In this document: piece by piece, positions 1-11,600 of the stretch
How the letters are laid out: the number at the start of each line of letters is the position of its first letter
Numbering within the stretch: position 1 is the stretch's first letter
Assembly (NCBI GenBank): GCA_032718475.1
Contig: JAUCBJ010001773.1
Span: 1-46,122 of the forward strand
Length of the DNA: 46,122 bases
Direction of reading: 5' to 3'
Source of the DNA: Nemertoderma westbladi
Taxonomy: Eukaryota; Xenacoelomorpha; Nemertodermatida; Nemertodermatidae
Notes under the pieces: generated by a model
Told to the model about the DNA's origin: nothing
Database searches by the model: none
What the model saw: only the letters and a program-made list of their open reading frames with translations
Translations under genes and position numbers: made by a program

Positions 1-57
1 ATTTAGTACTCTGCGTTGATACCACTGCTTTAAGCAGTGGTATCAACGCAGAGTACT
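1..57. other. Head-to-head SMART/low-input PCR primer (artefact)
   Basis: Bases 32-57 begin AAGCAGTGGTATCAACGCAG and continue to GAGTACT. Bases 5-30 are the exact reverse complement, with one T between them. From memory this is the SMART/template-switch primer, also used as the PCR adapter in ultra-low-input long-read libraries. The two copies form a 26-base inverted repeat. It is a library artefact, not genome sequence. The bases to its left may not truly adjoin those to its right. Confidence 0.93.
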
Positions 58-186
58 AATTATAATTTATATAATGTTCTCTGGTATCTCTGGTGTGTTC
101 CAAAAGACCTCCACTTCCACCAGCTTAGGGTTATGTGTTACTTCCACAAATAATAATACACAAGTAATATAAATTGGGGGGGTTTA

Positions 187-220
187 TGCGCCTGTCGATT
201 TATACGAATCGACAGGCGCA
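187..220. repeat. Perfect 14-bp inverted repeat
   Basis: Arms 187-200 (TGCGCCTGTCGATT) and 207-220 are exact reverse complements around a 6-base loop. It lies just outside the GTC-rich repeat copy that follows. Function unknown; it may be the tip of a foldback element. Confidence 0.8.
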
Positions 221-229
221 ACAAAAGTA

Positions 230-440
230 TTTGGAATATTATGCCCATGTGGGGCGAGCCACGAAGTTGGCGGAGCCTTAGCGAATTGACACTGTTAGGG
301 GGTGGGTCAATTTATGCAAATAGTTGTCGTCGTCGTCGTCGTCGTCGTTGTCGTCGTCGTCGTTGTCGTCGTCGTCGTTGTCGTCGTCGTTACGATTTTG
401 ACATGCTAATAACTTTGTCGGATTTAAAGCTGCCAAGTTG
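230..440 (-). repeat. Dispersed repeat ending in GTGGCTCGCCCCAC, with (GTC)n inside
   Basis: Read on the minus strand this ends in CTTCGTGGCTCGCCCCAC, preceded by GCTAAGGCTC, the same end seen near 2392, 5862 and 17475. The interior is an interrupted GTC/GTT microsatellite (about 325-391), where other copies carry GAC or CAGA repeats. No coding capacity: the Arg-rich frame here is just the microsatellite. Probably a nonautonomous mobile element; class unknown. Confidence 0.6.
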
Positions 441-509
441 AAAATTTGTAGGTATCAATATGAGCAAAAGTTGAGATTTTTGAGAGACTTTCAGACACCA
501 TCAGTGCAA

Positions 510-1720
510 TGGTCTCCCGCTAGAGGGCCACATGTCTAAACATTAAATGGCCACCCATTTCTTTGCTTTTAATCCGTTTAAGCTGAAACTTGGGAAGTAT
601 GTACTAGACCATTAGCTGTAAATTTCAAAGGAGGCTAATCTGTCTGCAGTTCTCCAGTCTGCCGCTAGAGGGCGAAATGTCCCGAATGTGAAATTATTCT
701 TCCATTTAGTTGTTTATGATCTGATTACGCTGAAACTTGTCATATATGTACTAGATGACATCCTGAGTCTTTGTGTGGATTGTAATCGGTCCGAAGTTTT
801 CCAGTCTCCCGCTAGAGGGCCACATGTCTAAACATTAAATGGCCACCCATTTCTTTGCTTTTAATCCGTTTAAGCTGAAACTTGGGAAGTATGTACTAGA
901 CCATTAGCTGTAAATTTCAAAGGAGGCTAATCTGTCTGCAGTTCTCCAGTCTGCCGCTAGAGGGCGAAATGTCCCGAATGTGAAATTATTCTTCCATTTA
1001 GTTGTTTATGATCTGATTACGCTGAAACTTGTCATATATGTACTAGAAGACATCCTGAGTCTTTGTGTGGATTGTAATCGGTCCGAAGTTTTCCAGTCTC
1101 CCGCTAGAGGGCCACATGTCTAAACATTAAATGGCCACCCATTTCTTTGCTTTTAATCCGTTTAAGCTGAAACTTGGGAAGTATGTACTAGACCATTAGC
1201 TGTAAATTTCAAAGGAGGCTAATCTGTCTGCAGTTCTCCAGTCTGCCGCTAGAGGGCGAAATGTCCCGAATGTGAAATTATTCTTCCATTTAGTTGTTTA
1301 TGATCTGATTACGCTGAAACTTGTCATATATGTACTAGAAGACATCCTAAGTCTTTGTGTGGACAGTAATCGGTCCGGAGTTTTCGAGTCTGCCGCTAGA
1401 GGGCGAAATGTAGGAAAGTGATAACCTTTGCGAATTCCTTGATCTTAATCTATTTAAGCTGAATTTTGGAATATACAGTACCGGTATGTACTAGACCACA
1501 TGCCTCGTCTTTGTGAGGAAGGTGATCGATCCGTAGTTCTTTAATATGCCGCTAGAGGGCTAAATGTATGAAAGTGAAAACCTTCCAACATTTCGTTATT
1601 TATGATCCGTCAATCGGAAACTTGGTAGATATGTAATAGACCATAGGATGTGGCTTTGTAGGGAAACTAATCCTTCCTTCTTCAGTTACCCAGTCTCCCG
1701 CTAGAGGGTTAACGTTTTCC
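510..1720 (+). repeat. Nine-unit tandem array, ~146-bp period, CTCF-like box in each unit
   Basis: A CCGCTAGAGGG box recurs near 518, 663, 810, 955, 1102, 1247, 1393, 1550 and 1699, all in one orientation. Spacings are 145, 147, 145, 147, 145, 146, 157 and 149 bases. The first six units alternate between two types, giving a near-identical dimer of about 291 bases repeated three times; the last three units are more diverged. The box fits the known CTCF core CCRSYAGRKGGC. Binding is inferred. The stretch is noncoding and lies on the 3' side of the last visible exon of the minus-strand gene. Confidence 0.85.
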
Positions 1721-2204
1721 GGGAAAATCTTCTCCTATGTTTTTATAATCCTTTCGAGTTGATACTTAGCATTAACTCATTTCACGTGCTGCGCGAAGGC
1801 CCCACTTCGTGTATACTTATATATGTAATCCTTCAAGTATAAACAAAACTGACCTTAACAAAATCAAGGTAGGCATTTGTTATTTTCCATCAGCAACATG
1901 GGCTTTAACTTTTAACTTTACATGGCATTAATAATACTGTAATATTCTAGAACAATACCACATGGCCAACACCGTCGGCCATGCGCTTGCACGGTGCAAA
2001 TGCTCCATTTGCGCTCTCCACCTGGATAGAACATAATCAAATGTAAACACGTTCGTGGGGTGGGGCCTTAGTGTGGGAGGTGTCTAAGTAAGTAGACTTA
2101 TCATACGGGTACTACTATTTCAACCGTTTCCTTGTCGCCCTCTAGTGGGGGTGGGGGAGTGTAGAACTTTTGACTCCCACCCCCCCCCCCCCCCCCCACT
2201 CAAA
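1721..2204. other. Intergenic or intronic, with short repeat motifs
   Basis: No exon is seen. The segment holds a reverse-strand copy of a GGGCCTTCGCGCAGCACG motif (about 1779-1800), also found near 4580 and 16878, a lone reverse-strand CTCF-like box near 2136-2150 (CGCCCTCTAGTGG), and a C-run at about 2181-2197. Confidence 0.5.
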
Positions 2205-2392
2205 TTCTATTTCAAATTTTCGAGAGACTACATTTGTACAAAGTTTGGTTTAATTTCATCAATGATTGACTAAGTTATTAGCCTTCAAACATTTGTCGAC
2301 AGACGGAGAGACAGACCGAATCCGAAATACAACGGTTGAAACAGCTGTACCTATATGCTAAGCTAATCTCGCTAACTTCGTCGCTCGCCCAA
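2205..2392 (+). repeat. Dispersed repeat ending in GCTCGCCC
   Basis: Same family as 230-440, 5690-5865 and 17290-17475. It has a GAGACTACATTTGTACAAAG-like start, a TTTGGTTTAATTTCATC segment, GTTATTAGC, a short GACAGACGGAGAGACAGACC stretch, then TATGCTAAGCT and CTTCGTCGCTCGCCC at the end. No open frame. Mobile origin is inferred from the number of copies. Confidence 0.6.
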
Positions 2393-2494
2393 CAACAACT
2401 GCTCAACCACAGCCGGATTGAAACTCAAGCAATACGAAACCGGTAGGTGTAAAGGTCTACAAAAGGACAATGAATTTACAAATAATCAACTTAC

Positions 2495-2639
2495 TTTCCT
2501 CTCTCAAAATTATTTCTTTCATTATCCAACAGAAGATTATCCGTTTCTCCAGTATCTCCATAGAGAATAATAAATACATTAGCATCAGTTCCGGCCCCTC
2601 TTACGTCACTGGTAGTAACAGCAATCTGGTAAGAACATT
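2495..2639 (-). CDS. PLAT domain 4, first-half exon
   Basis: 145-base exon. The acceptor is TTCTTCTAG before AATGTTC and the donor is GTAAGT after GAGAGGAAA. It starts in phase 1 and ends in phase 2, like the three other first-half exons. It encodes [20 protein letters not shown] and continues to NNFERG, the N-terminal strands of a PLAT domain. The partner second-half exon is not found between here and the left edge, so the gene runs on. Nearly identical to the exons at 13225 and 16303. Confidence 0.88.
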
Positions 2640-5600
2640 CTAGAAGAAAAATACAATCATATAAGTTATGGCACGTCTCACGTCACTGGTAGTAACACCA
2701 ATCTGGTTAGAACATTCTAGAACAAAAATACAAAATTATAAGATAGGGTAAGGCTTACATTAGTGTGCTTGTTGCATTAAACTGGTAACAAGATTCTAGA
2801 ACAAGTATACACAAAATAGTCTATCAGTAGTACCGCCACACCTTGGCTGTTGTATCACTGAAAAAATATCTGGTAAGAAGATTCTAGAACATAAATACGA
2901 CATTATATAGTCCCCGTTAAACCAGTATTAGCATGACCTACTACTTATAGTTTAGGTCTTTAGTTTAGGTATTAGTTACAACAATCTGGCCAAAATACTA
3001 ACTATTTATTACATGAACACAAATAGATGCCTTACCCAGGGAAAGCCCAAACTATTAGTTTGCTTTGCTTTTCCCTGTGATAGAACTAACAGATGTCGGC
3101 CTCCAACATCAATAAAATTATAATTACCAGGCTGTAAAATCGTTATTATATTGTAGTAGCTTTGAGTATTAAAATGTTGGATGAGTTAACAAATCTAGTA
3201 TAAACTTACGTTGTGGAATAATGTCTTCAGTTGTTCCTATTTCAACATTTACTTTATCACCATCTCCATGGTCAGATGATGAGGACGAAGAAGATGACGA
3301 AGAACTACTACTTCTTGATTTTACCTTTTCAACGAGTTCATCAATAATATCTTCAGTTTCTTCAACAACGTCGTCTGATTTTTCGTCGGTTGCACTGTGA
3401 GAAGATTCCAAACTACTGCTTCTAATCTTGATATCATCAGAAACAACTTCTTCAGGCTCTTCTTCGGGTTCTTCTTCGGGCTCTTCCTCAGGTTCACCAT
3501 ATGATGAACTACTACTGCTGCTATGGGATTTGGTATCATGATCAGCAACAATCTCTTTAGTTTCTTCAATAACGTCATCATCAGGCTCTTCCTCGGGTTC
3601 ACCATGTGATGAACTACTACTGCTGCTATGGGATTTGGTATCATGATCAGCAACAATCTCTTTAGTTTCTTCAATAACGTCCTCATCAGGCTCTTCTTCA
3701 GGTTCACCATGTGATGAACTACTACTGCTGCTATGGGATTTGGTATCATGATCAGCAACAATCTCTTTAGTTTCTTCAATAACGTCCTCATCAGGCTCTT
3801 CTTCAGGTTCACCATGTGATGAACTACTACTGCTGCTATGGGATTTGGTATCATGATCAGCAACAATCTCTTTAGATTCTTCAATAACGTCATCATCAGG
3901 CTCTTCCTCAGGTTCACCATGTGATGAACTACTACTGCTGCTATGGGATTTGGTATCATGATCAGCAACAATCACTTTAGATTCTTCAATAACGTCATCA
4001 TCAGGCTCTTCCTCAGGTTCACCATGTGATGAACTACTACTGCTGCTATGGGATTTGGTATCATGATCAGCAACAATATCTTCTTTACCCTCACTTATAT
4101 CATCGGCATGTTCTTCGGGTTGTACTTCTTGCGCAGCACTATGAGTGGACACTGAACTGCTACTTCTCGATTTAATTTCTTTAACGACATATTCAACACT
4201 TTCAACAATTTCATGTTGGTTTTGTTCCTTTGCACTGTGCGATGAAGACGAACTACTACTACTTCGGGGCTTACTTTCTTCATCATCATCTCTATCAACC
4301 TTGTCTCCTATATTACGAATTATTTCGAGCTCAATAGCCCCATCCAGTTCGCTCTCATCCAACCACCGATCGCATATAAACACGTCTTTAGTACCGGTAG
4401 TTAGGTTATTAACTTCCACCTTATCGCAATGCCAACCGGCACCAAATCCTTTACCATCGTGACCAATTCGGATTTTAGAAATTTCTCCAAGGTTATTCAG
4501 GTTGAAGGTAAATTCATCGACACTGGAAAACAAAACCAACTCGTAAAGTTTGTTTTATGTGAACTGTTTAACACGTTCGTAGGGCCTTCGCGCAGCACGA
4601 GGCTCAGTTATCAGATACAGATTAAAATTGGGCAATTCTATCCCAAAATCGATACTTAAGAAATTTAAATAAATAAATAAGAAATTTAACCAAACTGCCA
4701 ATAAAAATAAATCAAAGAAGGTATGAAAGTTTCCCCCCTCGCTTCAACCGCCCTCTTAATCTGCACCACCCCAACCGCAAAGGAGTACAGAGGATTAATG
4801 AAAGTATCAACAGGAAATTTGTGTTTTCAAAGTAATATATTTTTAGGTGTGGAAGCAACTATTGATACTGAAATATTAATTTATCATGTCAACACCTCAA
4901 TGAAATTATTTAGCTAATGAATCTAAATTAATATTAATAAATTAAATACGATTAAATACTCAGGCAATCATTTTGCGAGATAAAGCAAGCTGGCTTATTA
5001 TTATGGCACCTTACACTAGTAGTACCTGCCTATGCCATATAGATGTAATTACCCGTTGCCAAGTAGTGGTGAGATGATTGGACTGGTTCCAATTAATAGG
5101 CAATATCAAGAATACCAAGGAATGATGGAGCTGGAAGTATAGAGTGATGGAAGGCATTTTAACTTAATTACGTTTAGATCAATTAAAAACACATATCTTA
5201 AAGCAAATCACTTGAACCAATTAAAAACTATAATGGAAAAGGGTATGGGGATTACAGCTGTATAATTTTTAAGCATAATTATTTTTATATCTTACACTTA
5301 AATCTTACACTTTCCATTAAAAGTTATGTTGAAAATGCTGTTTTTACAATAATCAACTTAATTAATTTTAATTTAATTCAAAGCAAACAGTCGGCCGAAG
5401 CCGGAGGCGACCCGAAGGCTCCTCTTTCGATAGCTGCTACCCGAGGGTAGGGGTGGGCGCTACTCCTATCCCAAGATTTGCTCCCAGTTATATAACTGGT
5501 ACTCATAATTTTTATCGACACCAGTGGATGAAAGGCTGAGTGGACCCTGGCGGGGCTGAACCTACAACCATTAGATTGCAGGCCAGGCGCTCAACCAACT

Positions 5601-8600
5601 GAGCTACCCCGCCTTCCTTAATTTAATTAATTAACTGAATTTATCTTACCTCCACGAAGGCCACACGCAAATTCAACATGGAAAATTTCTAAACTTTTGC
5701 CAGACTACATGTGTATCAAGTTTGGATAGATTTCATCGAGTTATTAACGTTTCAAATTGAACATACCAGAACAACAGAATAATAGAATAACAGTAACATA
5801 CACACCGATTGAGTTAGTGGTACCTGTATGCTAAGCTCGCTTACTTTCGTGGCTCGCCCCACATAGTGTTCTATAGCTCAAATCATGCATCAATGGTTAC
5901 CAGGTACCAGTTAGTGTGTCCTGTCCATTTCTGCCTGTAGCTCAAATCCAGTTACCAGTTAGTTTGCCCAGCCTATTATATTTGTGAGTAATATAGATTT
6001 AAGTTTAACCTGCTGTCCTTTGTTTTGCTGTGAAAAATTATATTGACTTTTCAAATCAAAGGAATTCTAAGAAATTATACTAATTCTTGTATATTTGTTC
6101 ACGTTGGAAGTAAAAACATTACAAAAAACAAATAAATTCTGTATTAACCCTATTAAACCCGGGGGGGGGAGGGGGGGTCAATATGACCACTCCCGTGGTT
6201 TTTTTATTATAATTCTGAAACAAACGCGGTTGTGAATCTGAAATTTTATGACTTTTCCTAAAAATCTATTGTCTTCCTAGTATTGAAAACCGGTTTCAAA
6301 AATATTGGGTAGTTTTCGAGTTATAGCACCATTTTTTTAACCCTACTTTTGGCATTTTTTGAGACGTTTTTTGAAAATTACATTTCATTAAATATTAATT
6401 GTAACATCTCTATTTTTGATTTACACCGGTTTTTTGGTGTTAGCAATTGGATGGAATTCATATAAATTGATTTAGAAATTTCCAACGTTTTTTTTTTCGG
6501 CTGGTGCCAAATTTTGGTGCCAGCACCAAATTTTTAAATATGTCAATTTTGTAAATTGATTGTTTGAAACTTGTTTTTTATGCAATTGGGGTTTTTTGGG
6601 GTTCTGGTTTCGAAGAAATATATACGAGTTGCACCAAGCGTATCAAACTTGTATTTTTCGGTGCTGTGTGCAAATTTTGGTGCTAGCACGAAATTTTTAA
6701 AATCCATTCAATAGATAAAATTGCTTGTGACAATGTATTTCTTGCATTTTAGAGGTTTATGGCTGTTCTGAATTCAATGGAATATACAATTATCGAACTA
6801 GACATCTCAAACTTGTATTTTTCGGAAGTTGGTGCAAAATGTGGTGCTAGCACCAAATTTTGAAAACCATCAAATATATCAATTGATTGTGTCATCTTGT
6901 TTCTTGCGTTATACGGGTTTATGAGGGTCCTGAATCCGATGGAATCAATAAAAACAGCACTGGACATCGCAAACTTTTTGGTGATGGGTACGAAATTTGG
7001 TGCTAGCACCAAAATTTGCCAAATTACGCCGAAAAATACAAGTAGCAATGATCTGGCATTTGAAATGTATTCCATTAGAATCAGCGCCTTAGAAAACCTG
7101 AAAATGTGAATATATAGCATCGTATAAGTGAATTAAAAATTTTGTGTTCTAACTGAAAAGTGCTGGTTACTTGTTTTTGTCATTTTTTTCCTACGCATAG
7201 AGGACTAAACAGCCATTTATGGTAATCATATCATTTTTAAATATTTTCCAATGTATTTTGCGCCCCAGAAAACCTGTATTGAAAAACAATTCGCCGAAAA
7301 ATGTAACTTTCACATTTTGTGAAAATTGTGCATTACTTGTAATTTTGGTGCTGCAATATTACCACCCCAGTACATTTTTTCGAAAATTTTTTTCGGTCGG
7401 ATCCAGACTAGTGATACCTACGTACAAACAAAAAATCAGACATTTTCGTAAATATTTGTAGATTTTAGAGGAAGGGGTCAATATGACCCCCCACCCCCCC
7501 CCCCCCCCCCCCCCCGGTATTTGTACAGCATTTTATAGCCCGGTACTAATAGCTAATAGGGTTAATATTACTTAGATTGCAATTAAAAATGTAAGCAGAA
7601 TAATCTATGTACAACATACAGTACAATGCGGAAGCCTTATTGACAGATTGAAGCAGTAGGCTGCTAGCCCGTGGCACTGCAATACAGGTAGATAAATAGC
7701 AACGGAATTGCTCCAAATCGAAGGTCATCCTTCCAGACAACATCCCCACTCTGCAAATCGGCCTCACACGGCTCGGAACCCCATTGGACGCGCTGTCTGC
7801 ACCGGTACCGCCCTTCTCCACTCCTGTCTAACCACCAAGATTGTATTTGCCCTGCACTTTACTTCCTGGTTTGAGGTTGCCTCTCCAAAGGATCTAGGAC
7901 ACTTCCCCCCGGACACTTCCCCCCGGACACTTCCCCCCGGACACTTGCCCCCCGGACACTTCCCCCCCAGTTAAAGTGTTAAAATTAATCTGGGTGCATC
8001 AAAGCAATAAACAAAAGTTAAAGATGGTTACAGGACAAGTTGTATCTAATCCAGTAAGCAACCGAGGGTGGACTCTCTATAGCCGAGGGGCACTTGTATA
8101 ATAACTAATAATCACGAACCCCGTCCTCTTATAATATATAACTCTGTAGTAGTCAGTAGTAGTAGTAGTAATAGTAGTAGTAGTAGTAGTAGTATAAGTA
8201 GTAAGTAATAGTAAAGGAGATCGGTTTAAACCAAATTGATAAAGTAACATTATTATATAACATAACCATATAGACAAAGTCGAATAAGATACGGATTCAT
8301 AATTATTTTATCAAACTCATGTACTACTTACTTCAATGTGCCAATTGTAATAATAATTAAACATATTATTCCGATTAATCTGCGTTTGGCCCTATAAGAT
8401 ATTATACTGAAGTATTTTATATCAATATATCCATGCGAGTAAACAAGAAGTGAAGTAAATGTTTATTATTATAGTTTTAGAAATTGAATGATATACCCAA
8501 GATAGTGAAATAGACAATATACAAGAAATTGCCATTTGATCAGATATATCAAAGCGGCGTCATTAGTATAATACCGTAATAGTATCAATTCACTCTGTTA

Positions 8601-11600
8601 TACAATGTAAATATACTAAATCTATTTATAAATATATTATGAGCCCTACATTGTATATTTCTCCTACAGCTGTACAGGTAGACAATGTAGTATGTTAAAA
8701 CTTGATATAATTTGGTATAATGTATAACATATTACAAATAAGACTGAGGCAGCTAAACTGTATTGCAAAGAAATATAAGAAATATATTGCAAATATCCGA
8801 AAGTAATATACTAGACCCCCCTCCACCCTATAAATAGTGTTCAAAACCTACCCCACCCACCGCCCTTATTACTTCATAATAATGAAAGATAGTACTGGCG
8901 CTCCGGTCACTCCGTTCCCTCCGCTGGGGGGGTTAAGTTGTAGGTTTTGACACTATGCAAAATCCGAGCACAGAGTTAGAAGCGCATTGGATAGGCGAAC
9001 ATTTCTTGCAGTGAAAGTATTTCCATACCTATTATAGTTTTCGAGATAGTCAGACATGAGTAGCTAAAATTTGAATTTTTTTGGTAAATTCTGATTTCAC
9101 CGGTACCTATCATCCGAAATATGGATTGTGATATCTGTAACTAACTGTACATTCACATATTTTCAAGGAAAAAATTCGATCAAGGGTTTTCGAAATATTT
9201 CCGAATTACCGGAAGCAGACTTTGGACGACCATATCTCCGGTACCGGTAGGCCTATTGAGTCGAAATTTTTTTTAATCTACTTAGAACACTCCAGTGAAT
9301 GTTTTTTAGTTTGAAAGTTTTGCCCCAAAATGCTCAGAAGTAATTTCGAAAAAACTGATCATTTCGCGATCATGATCTTTTGACCCCCTAGAATTGAACT
9401 TTTTTATGGTCAAATTTTGGCTACCCCCCCGAATTCGAGGGTGAGGAATCTTTTTGTAATGTTAAGTTTTTTCATACGGTGAACTCACAGGACTTGGTCT
9501 TCGAAATAAAACCGAAAACATGATCTTTCCTGATCATGGCCTGATCAAATCGCTTTTTGAAAATTTTGAAATGCTCAAAAGTTGCCCCTTCTTAATAGAA
9601 GTCGATTAGTAAAAAAAAAATCGGGGGTCTCAAACAAAGTTTTAGAGAAAATCGGGAAAAACTGAAAAACACGATCTTTTATGATCAGGAAGCTGATCTC
9701 GAGAACTGGTTGCCCGATCGAGCCAATTTTTTTTTTAATCAACTCAGAATAGACCATTGCACATTTCTTACAATGAATGTTTATTAGAAAAATGCGTAGA
9801 TTCGATTTTAAATATACTGATCTTTTCGCGATCATGATCTTGAGTTTTGACCCTCTAGACTTGAACTTTTTTATGTCCAAATTTTGGCTACCCCCCATAA
9901 TTCTAGGGTGAGGAATCTTTTTGTGATGTTAAGTTTTTCCATATGGTGAACTCCCAGGACTTGGTCTTCGAAATAAAACCGAAAACACGATCTTTCCTGA
10001 TCATGGCCTGATCAAATCGCTTTTTGAAAATTTCGAAATGCTCAAAAGTTGCCCCTTCATCATAGAAGTCGATTCGTAAAAAAAAAATCGGGGTTCTCAA
10101 ACCAAGTTTTCGAGAAAATTGGAAAAAACAGAAAAACACAATCTTTAATGATCAGGTATCAGATCTGAGAACCGGTTGTCCGATCGAGCCAATTTTTTTT
10201 TTAATCGACTCAGGGCCTTGTTCTGAACGTTTCCTACAGTAATTGTTTATATCCAAAATGCTTAGTTACGAAGTCCGATCTTTGCGCGATCATGATCTTG
10301 CGTTTTGATCAGGAAGAATTCACTTTTTTGAAAATCTTTTAACGGGAATCATGACTAATGTGGGGTCGCTGAATCTTTTTGTAATGTTAAGTTTCTCGAT
10401 TGGAGCAAGCCTTGAGTGTCCGATCCCTGATCAAAACTGATCTTTGCTGATCATGGTCAAGATCTTGATCGGACAACTTCAAACTCGAAGTTGTGAAGGT
10501 AAACCAATATGCTGCCTATCGATTGGCGCCGGTCCCAACTCCGTAGCATTAGCCGTTTTGGCTGTAGCTCCATAGCAACGTGGTTGCTAGGGAAGCGGAC
10601 TTTTTGACTTCAAATTGGCCCTAGCCAGAGAACCGTAGACTTTTTTAACACATTATGTATGGCGAAAAGTTGTCTGGATAAATTTTGGGGGGTGGTCTAG
10701 GAACATCCTATTGTTCGTTTTCGCTTAGTTGCTGAGATCCTCTGGTCCCCCACATTCCAGGATTCTATAAAGGCATTCTGCTGGACTAGTTCCGTGGCCG
10801 GAATAGTGTTCGGTGTTCTGCGAACAGAGAACCTAATCGGTTTAGGGCCCTGACCGTCTAGACAAGTTTTTTCAAAATTATAAAAGAAACATTTTTATAG
10901 TCAAATTTTGTTTGTTTTTCTTTTAATTGGGGGCTGCCGCACCCAAACCGCCGCTTCTTTTCTGGGGGGGGTGCCGCTCCCAAACCAACGCATCTTTTTT
11001 TGGGGGCTGCCGCCCCCAAACCCCCGCACAGTATCATCAGATAATAAATTGACTATAAAGTATAAGCCTAAAGTATAGGAGCTGTATTGAATGTTAACCA
11101 AATAAATATATAAATTACTACAATATTATATAATTCAATCCTATTCAATCAAATATTATATATACATATATACTTTATACATATTCGATAAAATCCTATT
11201 AAAAATATTGCAAGTAACCAGGAAATTTAATATGTAGTGTGTATAATATATATATAGTATGTATAGTAATATGTATATCAATATATCAATGCTGAACACA
11301 GAATACAGGTCGACGCATGTCGATTTTACCCTGGAGAGGTATAATTTTGATTGAAACAATAATATTCATCCCCATCTGCTACAATTTGAAGAAGACTATT
11401 ACATAATAATACCTATAATTAAAACAATTAATTATTATAATTCTATAGTTAACAAAAACAGTATATCATTCGGGGGATGGAATTTATAGGTCATCTAATT
11501 AATTGTTTAAAGATTAGCAAACAATACGATGTAATTGCATTGATAAAACCTATAAATAAAACTTGATATAAAATGTAAAATCGGGATGCAAAAGATCACT

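Noticed and set aside
241-441. Arg-rich small protein
   Set aside because: Produced by a GTC/CGT microsatellite inside a dispersed repeat.
5552-5617. Functional tRNA gene
   Set aside because: A and B boxes are present but the cloverleaf is incomplete, and the body and flanking duplications show a SINE.
6749-7461. Small frames in the piggyBac-like element as a transposase remnant
   Set aside because: No DDE/D-like motifs, short, and overlapping the 164-base internal repeats.
10571-10592. RFX X-box (CCATAGCAAC / GGTTGCTAGGG)
   Set aside because: A plausible inverted half-site pair, but deep in an intron with no promoter nearby; kept only as a note.
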